A stretch of DNA of 64,000 nt from positions 558,001 to 622,000 of the forward strand of contig JADWQD010000010.1 in the NCBI GenBank assembly GCA_016110215.1, written 5' to 3'. This stretch comes from Capronia americana. Taxonomy: Eukaryota > Ascomycota > Eurotiomycetes > Chaetothyriales > Herpotrichiellaceae. Below are positions 20,644 to 31,623 of this stretch, piece by piece. Every line of letters starts with the position of its first letter. Position 1 is the stretch's first letter. The translations under genes and the position numbers were made by a program. The notes under the pieces were generated by a model. The model searched no databases and had not been told where the DNA came from. It was given only the letters and a program-made list of their open reading frames with translations.

Positions 20644-23593
20644 TCAGATAGCCCATGCGTCAACATCATCCCCCTCGTGGATAAACGGTTCATCAATCTG
20701 TCTGATGCCCAAATCCCCGCAGAGCACGCATTGCTCAGCGACCAATCCGTCCAGCTCGGCTACCAGCTTCTGCCGCTGCACCCCGATACTCAAGCCCTGG
20801 TTGACTTCGGTCTGCAAATCCTTTATGCGTTTCCTCTTGCTGCTTCCCGAGCTCTCCAGCACTCGCTTACCAAGGCAGTCGCTGTGGAATGCATGCTGAC
20901 ACGGAAACACAAAGAACTGCCGGCTGAGCACGGGTAGTGTACAGATCCAGCACCTTTCTCCGGCCTCGACAATGGCATATCGATGATCCAATGCTGCAAT
21001 CTCCGCTTTGATTTGCTCGGCCGTGTGTTGTGATATGTCCATCTCCTGCTTCAGGTTGTCGATGTGTCGAGAGTACTCCTCCAATGCCTCGCAGATCTCT
21101 TCCCGGAAATCGTCGATGACCACAAAGTCCGGGAAGAAAGGGATCAGGTCCTCAATCTTGAGTAGCTCGCATCGCTTCAAAAAGCCAATTGCTTCTTTGA
21201 TAGAAGACGCCTCCTTGATCTTCTTCTCGGCTATTAGTAGCCAGAGTCTCTTCCGCAGTTTGTCGTTGCCTTCAAGCCGGTCAGCAACAATCGCGGCTAG
21301 GTCGATGTCATCATGCTGTAGAGCGAGTTCGACGGCTTGTTGAAACTGGCCCATGGCGCTGTAGATGTGCACGCATGACTGTACCCGGCTATGTTGAATG
21401 CACAGCCTCAGGGCAAAATCGGCGTCGTAGAAAGGCGGAGACGGCTGGCTCTCGAGATAACCGAGGAGCATATTTTCCGACGCCGACGGATGCGACGCCA
21501 TGATCGAGATAAGGGCATTGTGCACCGATGCAGGTACCTCGAAGTTGTTTGTGACGACAAAGTTCAAGTATCGCACCGCTTGGTTCTGGGCCAGCGGAAC
21601 GTTGGCATTTTCGTTGTAGCTGAGAAGTGCTGGAATCAGCTTCTGCGGATCGATGTTGCTCCTCCGCATCAGGATTTCCACCAGTCCTGTCGCAACGTGC
21701 GCCATGAGCACGTTGCTATAGCGGTAGAATGTTTCTGGGTTGCTCTGCTTGTTAAGCACCGACAGTGCTTCGTTCCATTTTTCTCGTTGGACCCAGTACG
21801 ACAGAACGTAGTCGTAATCGGTGATGGTGTTGGCGAAGAAGAGCAACTCCTCCTCTCTGTCATGGCTGGAGATGAGTTCGTAGACTGTCTGTGCGTCCAG
21901 GTCTGACTTGTATTTTGCCACGAATTCCTGGAACTCGTCTCTCGTCTTCTCCAGGTCTCGCTTCGCGCCGCCGGCATCGGTATCCTCGAGAAGCTCCGCC
22001 TTGGTTGCCACCATGTCGTCCAACGAATTCAGCTTGGCCATGAATATCTGGACGAGCCACGTCGCTATCATGACCCGTTGCATGACCGAGGACTTCTTGT
22101 ACGAGCCCAGTTTAGCTGTCAGGTACTTCCGCAGCGCCTCGTCTTGCCCGTTGTCGATCAACGAGAGGCAGACTTCTTCAAATGCCTTGCTACTCTTCCC
22201 CCATACACCTGCTGCCTCCAGATACTGGCCTTTGCTCGACAAGAAATCGCCTGAAGCGGTTGCAACCGAATCTTTCTGTGCTGCTCCCTTGGCATAGCGG
22301 AGAGCGGCGTCGTAGTCTTGTTGTTGCAACATGATTTTCCAGACATCCCGCTCCTCGTCGTTGGCAACCACCTCGAATATTTCTTGGTTCGTAAACAGCC
22401 AGTAGGTGTTCTTCTTCTGGTCTGCCACCAACCCCAGAGCACTCTGGCCGGGCTCTAGGACGGCCTGATCGTACACAACGCTACCGTCGAGACGGTTGAC
22501 GGCAACGATCCGACCTTCAGCAAGGGCCAGAACGTGCCATTGTGACAAGACGGCTGAGACGATGGGGTCTTGTATCAGTTTCCGTCCCCCACGCGCAGAG
22601 ACCGTCTCTGGGAACACGGAGCGGGGATGTAGCTTGGATTCGCTGAAAATCTTGTTGCCTAGAGTGGACGACGCAGGGGAGGTCGACAGCTTGCCGGTGA
22701 GCACACCCTGGGAGTACAACCAGGCAAAGCCGCGGGTCGAGTCGGCGCCACCAGCATCCTGCAATTCAGGCGAGACGGAAAAGGACGAAGGCGCATTTGC
22801 CGTTGCGCCAGTGGTATCGTGAACCACAGGTGCCTCTCTCGAGAAGAGGTCCGCATAAATCGACGCCGAGCCTTCTTTTCCCCGGCCACTCGTCTTGCCG
22901 ATCCAGTGACACAGTCGCGTGTGGGATGCCACTATAACTCTCCGCAGATCGGCCTTGCCATCGATTGTCTCTGCCCAGAGGCCCGTCACGGCGCCGTCTG
23001 GGATCTTCCACACGTGTGTGCAGTACCGTTCTTCTCGCCTGTAGAATTCCGACGCCGGCTCAATGTATATCTCGTAGACGTTGCCGTCCGTGGCGCCGAC
23101 CAAGATCTCTCGGGTAGACGCGGTCGGTTGGGAGGGGTTCCATGCGACCGACTCAATGGACACGCCTTTTAATCTCGACAGCGCCTTGGGCTGCTTCGAC
23201 TGGCTATGGAGGTAGAAGTTCTCGCCCAGGGTGGTCGAAATGATCAGGTGAGATGCGGAAGGGTCGAGAAAGAGGCGGCGGATGAGACCGACCTCGCTCG
23301 TCTTCTTGGGGAGGTCGACATCTGCTGAAGGTTAGCTTGCCTGCCCGCGACGGGATACGGGGAACCACCAGACCATCGATGTCCGAGGGGCTCTCTAGAT
23401 CGATGCGAAGAATGCGGCCCGTAGCAAGTGCAAGAATCAGGACGTTGTTAGCAACCTGCCCAGCAACGAAGTCGGAGGCGATGTTGAACTGCAGCTGCAC
23501 CCGTTCGACGTTGAAGATGGGCAGTGTCGTCTCAACTCCATTGCCAGAGCCCAGGCCAGGAGCCACATAGCCTGCGTCAAGATCCAGCGCCAT
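20644..23593 (-). CDS. VPS18: Vacuolar protein sorting protein 18 (HOPS/CORVET core)
   Basis: There are two exons, 23593-23374 and 23321-20644, giving 965 aa. Vps18 (yeast Pep3) is a core subunit of the HOPS and CORVET tethering complexes at the vacuole and endosome. The N-terminal half is the Pep3/Vps18 beta-propeller (LALATGRILRIDL, WLFTNQEIFEV), followed by the long clathrin-heavy-chain-like helical region. The C-terminus is the RING-H2 domain (from about residue 864: CWIC, then CQHAFHSDC, then CVLC). The 52-bp intron was placed because it restores the conserved DIDDVDLPKK; its donor reads GTCTGG, a poor consensus, while the acceptor is CAGCAG. The length matches the family (about 920-970 aa). 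Confidence 0.95.
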
Positions 23594-24015
23594 CGCGCCG
23601 TCAGGGTCGATGTCAACGCATTGCGTCTCCCTTGCTGGTGGAGAAGGTGGTCGTGACTGCGATTCAAGTGAGGGATTGGGAAGTTGAGATCGAGTCCCGC
23701 GGCCGATGCGTCATTTCAAGGCTTCGACAGCCTCGTGAGGATCGAATTCAGCCTTGCACGGCATCTGCTAAGGGAGCTAAGAGAAAAGCGAGGACTAATG
23801 CAGACAAATGGTAGAGTGTGTTATAGTCCATTATAATTATCCAAGCACATTTATCATGTGTACCGAAGGCGTTGTGCTCGCCAAAGACAGCCAGTCCACA
23901 GCCCCCCAAGAAGCGCCGTCGCTTGCTAACGCAGAGAATGAAGCCAACAACCACGAGGTCGTTCTTCGTAGCAAGCACATTAAAACAGCTCTATCCCTAT
24001 TCTCCCCCGAACCCT
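23594..24015. other. VPS18 upstream region
   Basis: This stretch lies between the VPS18 ATG and the MFS stop codon; both genes are on the minus strand. It holds the VPS18 promoter and leader. No gene was seen. Confidence 0.45.
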
Positions 24016-25923
24016 TTATTTGGCGGCAAATCTCGACCTCGCTCTCAAGTTCGCGCCCCATTGCCATAGGACAAAGATACCAACAATGCCACCCACTGTC
24101 AACCCACCAAGCAAGCTGACGCCACGTCCAACACCGAGATTGTGGAACAATGGGCGCGAGAAATGGATCGCCGCCGCGGCGATTGAAGACCGCGCGAAGT
24201 CATTGCCAGCGAAAAGCGAAGCCGCGTATTGAGGATAGGTCAAGTTGATGTACAGGAAGATGCACTGAAAGAGGATGAAAATGCCGATAGTGAAGACGAC
24301 CACGCCCAGCTGACCTAAGAGTTAGCATCACTTTAACCGAAAGGGGGAATGACTTGAACGTACAGTAGGCACGATCCAGTGGATCTTCGGCGAGCTGTCG
24401 CCGGTCCAAGCGAACCAGAACAGACCGATAGGCAAGAGGAACGTCGCAGGAAGAGCGGGGATCAGCCGTCTCTCTGGCTCGCCCAGTCCCCTTGTTCGGA
24501 CCTCAGGCTCGAAGATCCAGTACAGGTATGCCACATAACATGCAATAGCAATGCTGACGCCGACAGAGATGGACAAGAAGATCAGACCGATCTGTCCCAA
24601 GTTCATTCCGTACCCATGCGTCGCCTTGCCTGGGTTGCCGGTTGCGTAGACCAAGGGAAACACCTCAAAGAAGGAGTAGAAGATGCTGTACATCAATGCC
24701 GTGTAGAGCGAGGTAAACAAGACAGCTGGGTCGAGGATGTTGATTTGAGCAGGTCGCCACAAGTTGCCGACCACAACTTCATTGACGGTCAATTTCTCCT
24801 GGTCGATCTCACCCTGGGACTTTAGGTTTTCATTGCCAGTCAACTTTCGGAGGCGTGCGGCGCGCCGGAGCAGGATATTGGCCGAGGACGTCTCGGGCAG
24901 CAGGAACAGGAGGGAGATGTACACTGGGCCTGCGAGCCAGAGAATTTCCCACAACGACCAATGCCAGTTCGTGGCAGGAACAGAAAAGCCGCTGATGATC
25001 GGGCCAAGGGCAGGTCCTGCTGTGGCAAACGCCGCCCATCCGGTCAGGAAGTAAGGTAGCTTGAGCAGTGAATAGATATCGCCAATCGACGCGCCGCCGG
25101 TTGCGAGACAAGGACTTCCGAAGAAACCTTGCAGGAACCGCAGAACAACGAGACCGGGGAAGCTGCTGACCAGGGCGGTGGGAATGCAGAGCGCCACAAA
25201 GATGCCCAATGTCAGCATGTAGGGCGGATTTCGCCCAATAATGGGAATTTCGGACAGGGGTGACCATATCAAAGGTCCAATTCCGTAACCGAGCACGTAC
25301 ATCGACAGACCTAGTGCGGCGACGTTCGGCGAAATCCCCATTTTCTCGACGAGGTACGGCTCCGAGGGTGTGAAGATAGCCGAGCCCATGTAGACGGCCA
25401 GGGTGTACAGATAAATCTGCAACACGACCGTCGCTTTCTTGCCTCGAGACCAGTTCTGCGGATTTTCCGGGTCGTCTGTTGCGTACCAGTCCACCAGAAT
25501 CACTCCGTCCGAGGTGACTTGAGGGGCAATCGGCCTGCTGGGCTGAGTCTTGAGAGTCTCTTGCCGCGTTGCGTTCGTGTAGGCTTGCTCCAAGTCAGCG
25601 CGCGTGTTTACTTGACTGAGCTCCGGCCTGGTCATGATCTTCGACAGTGTGCGATCTGAAGCCACCGTAGACTCGCGATCCGCAGCAGTTCTGGCTTTAT
25701 CGAGACTGCCAGCATCGTCGGAATCATCCTCGAGATTCTTTTCGGGGTCTTCAGCTATGGGTTGTCTGGGTTGCGGCTGTGGCGCTGCTCCGGTCTTGTC
25801 GAACCGCTGATATGTTTCGGGGAGAACGTAATCCGCTTTCTCTTCGGGGTATTGGAAGTATTTGTTCTTGGTGATGTACCGAACGATTTGGCCCACGGGG
25901 GCATCCCTCAGGAGCGCGGACAT
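24016..25923 (-). CDS. MFS transporter, DHA1-type (drug/polyamine:H+ antiporter-like)
   Basis: There are two exons, 25923-24364 and 24309-24016, giving 617 aa. The 54-bp intron has a GTACGT donor, a GCTAAC branch and a CAG acceptor; the phase-compatible join reads VPT|LGVVVF. The first ~165 residues are a hydrophilic cytosolic tail. The signature DDPENPQNWSRGKK sits before TM1, and about 12 hydrophobic helices follow in the 6+6 MFS pattern with a central loop (RRAARLRKLTGNE). The PLIWSPLSEIPIIGRNPPY stretch after TM2 and the motif near FLQGFFGSPCLA fit fungal DHA1 exporters. It likely acts at the plasma membrane. The substrate cannot be inferred. Confidence 0.92.
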
Positions 25924-27279
25924 GTTTAGAAGTGGCCCACTATGAACTAGTCTGAGTCGGAAAAGAGGGAAGCGAACTGGTGTTTGTCCGCACGACAGTG
26001 TGGTGTCGAATCACCAGGATGATGGTATGATTGTTCGAGGCTGTGGATGTGAAAGAGGAGAACGGACGAGATGCGACACGGGAAGGTGCAGTATTATACA
26101 TCTTACCCTACAGAGGCTCTAGAACTCACAAGTAGCATCGTCCCAGAATCACCATGCATTGTTGATTCAGGCCATGACTCCTCCAGCAGGATGCATGGGC
26201 TTTGCAATCTCCACCTCCCGGATTCTGAATAATCGCCAACGGAGGATGGAAGAGGTAAGGCGCAGAACATGGAGTCCGGCCATGAGCTAGAAGTTTCTGT
26301 TATGGCCAGGGCGGGTCGGCAGAATGAGTGGCGCGCGAAATATTTTGCCAATGACAGCAACACACTTGAAACACCTCACATTCGACCGAAGACTGGCGGA
26401 AGAAAAGTCTAAGTCGGAGGACCAGAAGACATGAAGCCAACAATTTGCCCGTCGGAAAGTCAGCACCGCGCGAGAAATGGCGAATGACGAATGACGAAGC
26501 ATGGGGAAACGAAATGGCGCCGCTGCAAACGCCGTGAAACACCGTCGAGGCAATGACGACGGCCAAGACCTTTTGTCAGCAAGCCACCAAAACTCGGGAA
26601 CGACGAGAACGAGGAGCCACCAGAGCGGCCCTTTGTTTGCTCCTGTTGTTCCCTCTGCGGACAGAGTAGATACGAGTACTACGTACTCGTACGAAGCAGA
26701 GGAAAGGACTCCCCGATTCCTGGATACGTAATACGCAATCTGTCCCCAAGTGATTTTTTACCTGAATCGCATCTTTTTGTCAGAAAATTCTTGCTACCAG
26801 TGAAGCTTCTGATCACCCGTCTTAGGAGCGAGCGTGTCGCCGTCAAGCTCATCCACAGAGTACTCGTATAGCTCGCTTCCCCCCACGAAGGACTGCGGAA
26901 GACTAAAGGGGCTGGAAGTACTCGCCTGATTCGGCTACTGAAGTCGATGCAGCTGAGTCACCAGCCGCGCGAACAACATGAACGAGTCTCCTCTTTCTAC
27001 CCAGTACGGAGAATTCCAATTCTTATTTCAAAGGCGCCCATCTGGCCATCCTGACTCAGCGGCTTGGCGCGTTTGACATGCAGACGCCAGGAACGAGCTG
27101 CTTGAAGCGCCAATCTGGTTGGCCATGCCGGTTATGTAGCCTCAACGAAGGCTCGCGCGAGGTCGGCATGTCGGGAAGGAGCAAGAAAGGAACAGGCCCC
27201 GAACTTAACATCCTAGCACTCAGTTACTCCGGTAAATATTATCTTTCTCTCTAGTCCCGTTCATGCCATTCCTTGGCCT
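25924..27279. other. Intergenic 1.36 kb, no gene seen
   Basis: This is the promoter side of the MFS gene and the 3' flank of the RTA1 gene. Several GTACTCG/TACGAGTAC-type motifs occur (for example 26668-26695). Short frames here look like chance readings. Confidence 0.45.
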
Positions 27280-28303
27280 TCACTTGCCGCTTCGCCCGAC
27301 ATCCGAGAGCTCAAGGGTTGAGTCTGCACTTTGCTCCATCACTGCCACTGTTTTTGCCTGCTTCGCGAAGGACGACGGATACCAAATGTTGAAGATAACC
27401 ATCACTGCTGCCATGGGTATTGCGTCGAAGACATAAAGATACACCTCGTGGCGAATGATGGTCCCCTCGAAGCCGTCAATGAATTCTGCCACACGCACAA
27501 TCGATCGGATCATGATGAACGCGCTCGCAACGTACAGTATCCAAAGAAACTTCTCCCAAGGTAGAGAACTGGCACAGGGCACACCGCGCAGTCGAAGGTG
27601 AAAAACCACGGCGACGGCAATGAAAAGTCCGAAAAGGACGATCTGAATGACCAGTCCGATCAAGACGATGTGGGAGCCTGTGTTTGCCGTTGACGCTTTG
27701 CTGCTCGCCATCAGTCCGCCGCCTGTACAAAAGTTAGAGCAAGTCCTGTGGGAGGGAGATTCCCACCCGCAACGGGCCCTTGGATCATTTCAAGCGTACC
27801 ACCAAGCTGGATGAAGAAAGTGAGCACGTCGCCCGTTACAAAGGTCTTCGTCAACCACCTCTTTTTAATCAGACTGTAAGATTCACCATCGACACTCAGG
27901 ATTATGCGACCCAGTACCATGTAAATGCTGGCCGCGAATAGAGCCGGAGCGACGAGCAGAAGGAGGGTCTGGATGACATAAGGAGCGAGAGTCGGGTGTG
28001 GCGCTTGCCCATGAGATACTCCGCGAGCTGTATATCCCACGATTTCGAACTGCCGTCGGAAGAAGTTAGCAGACGCTTGTCGGGGTCGGAGATGGGGGGT
28101 GGCGGAAGTCGAAACAGACGACACTACCAAGTACGCACAATACCACCGGTAAGACATGGAATGAAATACCAAGTGCGGTGCTTGGCAATCAAGAATGCGT
28201 GCCATATGGTCGATGCCCCGAAAAGCACAGCAAAAACACAGGCGGCGGCCAGCGAGGGATCGTAGTGATAGAATTTGAAATGTTCATTTGAGTCTGACGA
28301 CAT
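27280..28303 (-). CDS. RTA1-like seven-TM membrane protein
   Basis: There are three exons: 28303-28139, 28049-27800 and 27722-27280, giving 285 aa. Introns of 89 and 77 bp have GTGCGT and GTACGC donors, GCTAAC or CTAAC branches and CAG acceptors. The protein has about seven hydrophobic helices. RTA1-family landmarks are YHYDPSLAAA at the N-terminus, FEIVGYTAR after the first splice, LVAPALFAASIYMVLGR, GDVLTFFIQLGGGG across the second splice, and a late YLYVFDAIPM. Yeast members (RTA1, RSB1) are linked to 7-aminocholesterol resistance and sphingoid-base export; the role here is inferred only at family level. It is one of several membrane-protein genes in this part of the window. Confidence 0.93.
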
Positions 28304-29319
28304 CCTATACCGACAGCAGTTGTTGATTGTGTTTGGGGTTTGCGAAATCTGCTTGAATAGGAATCATGCAGCTCGAGAGGACGAGCGAGAGGCGCCACAC
28401 AAAAAGGAACTCAGGACCGACACGGAGCACCGGATGGAGGATGAGAATGAAGCCAGACGCAATGAAGCCAGCCAGATATATATACTACAGTACCAGAAGC
28501 ACCGTACTCGTCCACCTCCTCTACAAGGGGACTACAGAGGACGGGATTCCGATGTTGGATGTTCACTGATGAGCACTCATCAACAGGGGGTATAGATCCT
28601 CGAGACCAAGCATTACCAATAGGATAACACTGGCCAGAAACACTGATGCCTTGAGAGCGACACGTTGCGATAGGCAGCAGGTTTGACCATGGTCCGTGAG
28701 TATCATGTAAATATGGAACTGATGTCTGTTGGAGCATGCGACGAATACGAAGTCGACTCGGTGATCTGCGAGACAAATCCCCCGATCGGGCTAAGGAACG
28801 GAATTCCGTCTGGTTTCCATCTTGCCAGATACCGAGTATCCTACTCCATCCAACTACTCGTATTGTTGATGGCAGTCTCCTGAAAAATCTCGGACAACAT
28901 AGGCCCACTAGAGCGGCTTCAGTGAACGCGGAAATTCGGGCGGCTTGTCCTGTCCACGACGCTTTAAGAAGCCTCGTAAGCAGTCAAGACTACCTTGTCC
29001 ACCATCACTGGAGAGGATGATCTCCAGTTGCACGAGACCGCTTGGCACCTCGACGCTCGTGACTGTCATCAACTGGATGAGGTCGAAAAGAAGAAGTAAA
29101 TAAGGTAGTCGCTTGAGGATCCCACTAATGCAAAGAGCTGTGGTGGGCATCCAGAAATTGAGGTATACAATGTCAGGAAAGCTCCGACGCCTCAGTACGT
29201 TTGCGTTGATATTTACAAGACTGTCCCAGTCCTACCCTTTCCAGATTTGATCGAGTCAATAGTCATCATTATGGAGCGCCGAGACTCTTCGCAGCATCAA
29301 CCGGAAACACGACTTTCGA
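28304..29319 (-). other. Gap with hydrophobic, possibly decayed coding fragments
   Basis: This 1-kb gap lies between the RTA1 and YTP1-like genes. Two minus-strand stretches look partly coding. About 29150-28908 reads a hydrophobic helix (YLLLLFDLIQLM) with following polar sequence. About 28790-28568, in another frame, reads VDFVFVACSNRHQFHIYMIL and then a second hydrophobic stretch (VFLASVILLVML). I found no convincing splice plan joining them to a start codon. It may be a decayed or fast-evolving membrane-protein gene. The promoter of the RTA1 gene must also lie at the low-coordinate end. Confidence 0.3.
28476..28484 (-). promoter_or_regulatory. Possible TATA element of the RTA1-like gene
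   Basis: A pure alternating TATATATA run lies about 175 bp upstream of the RTA1-like ATG at 28303, in an otherwise mixed-composition flank. The position is plausible for a fungal TATA box with a long leader, but no start site can be seen. Confidence 0.3.
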
Positions 29320-31128
29320 TCATTTCCCGAGCTCGCGTCGCGCCGCCCAGCCCTTGAGCGAAAGCACGAGAATCTCATATGCCATGATAAAGGCTGTTAA
29401 GCCCATCGCGACTGTAAAGGTGAACATACCCATCAGGTTCTCCTCTTCCATCCAGTGGACAATGTCTTTAGTACTTGCCATGAAGACAATGCCACCCGAT
29501 ATCAAGCAGAACGAAGCAATCAATTCGGACGGAGGCCGACTTGCGTAGACTGAGGCTGGTGGAGAGATGTACATGACGATATAGGTGAGCATTCGCATCA
29601 CCGAGAATCCCATAAGCAACATGCCCCATTGTTTGTGAACGGCGGTTGACACGACGGAGCTCTGATGGTGAGAGGACATCATGAGGCCCAGTAAGAGGAT
29701 GATCAGTGCCGGCATCGGGTTGGTCGAGAAGTCGCACACCTTAGATGGTGTGGCTAGTCCGGGACCGTTGTCGTGTATGCGAGCCGATTCTACTATCGGC
29801 GTGTCGAGCCAGCTTCGGATCTTCTTGGACTCGACCAGCAGGCCACACTGTTGATCATCAGCCTGGTACTGGAACTGTCAGGATACAATCTCACAAGCTA
29901 ACTTACCAAGCCACCACCGAAAAACATCATAGATATAGAGACGTGCTCTAGATCTTGTGCCGTCCACGCACCTCCCCATGCGGCTAGATGCTCGAGGAAC
30001 ATATTGCTCAAGCCATACAGAAAAATGCACAAGCACTCGATGAACTCGGCCGATGGGACAGAACTTGTCAGGGATCTCATGTTCCACGCCCACCCATACT
30101 CGGCAAAGCAGCCCATCCACCGGCCCAGAGTCAGGAGTCCATACCAAAAGAAAATGCCTCCCTTGATGAAATGAGCAAGGCCGTTGAAGATGTGCTTGCC
30201 ACGCTGATTTGATCATGTCAGTAATGTCCCGCGGGTGGCACACCGAGACTTACAAAGATGCCAGCGTATGTAACCCCTCCCGTCACCAGAGCAAGAAAAC
30301 CCAAGACCAAAACAGTTCGATCAACAATGTCATATAAAGCCTTCAATGTTCCCATCAACCTAGGTGGTACTCCATGAGAGAACCGAGTCCCCGAGAACCT
30401 GTTGAGGAAGCTTCTGCGGAGGCGGTTTGGTGGACAAGGCAGGAGCACTGGAGATTCTTCGCCGTCGTCTTCAAAGTCTGACTTTTGGGAGTCTTCACTC
30501 ATTCGATGTAGAGCAATTGTCGAGCCATCGCGGCCGCTGCAAGGTCGGGAGGCTCCGGATGCTTGACGACTGTCCCGCATTAGAGGGAAGAACGCTGATC
30601 TTCCGGCTGCGATCGAGCCCATGCTGTGATGTTGTCTAGTATAAAAGTATACTAAGCTTAGGACTGCATGTACCGTCGTGACCCATGTTGCAATCCATCC
30701 AATCGTGTGATGCGCATTGTTCTGATACAAATCGGGTGTCTTGTCGTTGTAGATTGTTCCAAGTAATACGGCTAGGCTGTTCAAAGGTATGAATATTGAC
30801 TGGGTAAAAAATCGGAGCCGCGATCTCGCGATGCTGAACATGACGCCTGGTGAGGTTAACACGCGGATTGACTCTCAGCTCTCGGAGGCACCATACCTAT
30901 TGGCAGGACGAAGAACCAAGCGGCAAACATCAGAACAATGTGGGCTATGATCAAGCTCGACTGTTCGGACATGCCTGCATAGCTGGACATCCCGTAAAGG
31001 TCGCTTCGTGTGAGATTGTTGGAGGCAGCGCTTTCAAGTTCTGCCTCGTGGGCTCCGTCGACTTCATGAGCTGCCACCAGAGAAGCGACTTGCAGTGGCA
31101 TTACTGCCAAGACGTAACGGTTGTGCAT
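29320..31128 (-). CDS. YTP1-like multi-pass membrane protein
   Basis: There are four exons: 31128-30897, 30846-30254, 30203-29907 and 29847-29320, giving 549 aa. Introns are 50, 50, 49 and 59 bp class with GTATGG, GTAAGT and GTAAGT donors. The N-terminus is a signal-like segment followed by a luminal stretch and a DUF2427-type membrane domain (SLIIAHIVLMFAAWFFVLP, then NNAHHTIGWIATWV). After a variable cytosolic loop comes the Ytp1 domain (GLLTLGRWMGCFAEYGWAWN, EFIECLCIFLYGLSNMFLEH, FFGGGLCGLLVES, GLMMSSHHQSS). The conserved histidines are visible. Yeast YTP1 has unknown function. For the third acceptor, CAG at 29848 was chosen because it gives GGGLCGLL without an insertion. The gene is divergent from a Zn2Cys6 regulator. 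Confidence 0.92.
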
Positions 31129-31623
31129 GCTCTCAGAACTGATTGCGGATTGGGGGCTCTAGACTTGTAAGAAAGTGTCAGCCAAGTCGAGTCCGCCGAG
31201 ATGAAGACGCATGGTCTCATCTTCGCCGACAGCCAGGTTCTCAGAGGAATTTAAAAGAACGGGCGCAGACCACCCATGCTGAAGATCGGAAGGCCTCATT
31301 TGGGTTGTTGAGCAGATAGCCCACTGTTGATCACATCGCATGAACAACAGATTGAGGCATGTCCTCCTGCTCGATAGGAATAGCGTCGTCAGGTCGGAAA
31401 TCCGTCCCTCTGAATTGGTTTAGTAGGAGGCTTGGCCTGTGCAGTTACGTACCTGAAGAGGTGGACACGGAATCCCGTGCTCCGTGTCTATGTCCCTCTC
31501 TCACTTACGTTGCTCGACAACATGACAAGATCAAGATCTTTTCGTCCGCAGCCTACATGCTCTAGGCGATGTCCTGTGCTCATTCGAACCATACAACGTT
31601 AGACATTGAGCGCAGATCAAGCC
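31129..31623. promoter_or_regulatory. Divergent promoter between YTP1-like gene and Zn2Cys6 regulator
   Basis: These 495 bp separate the two start codons. Both promoters lie here, which makes regulation of the membrane protein by its neighbour plausible but unproven. No CGG-spaced dyad was assigned with confidence. Confidence 0.45.
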
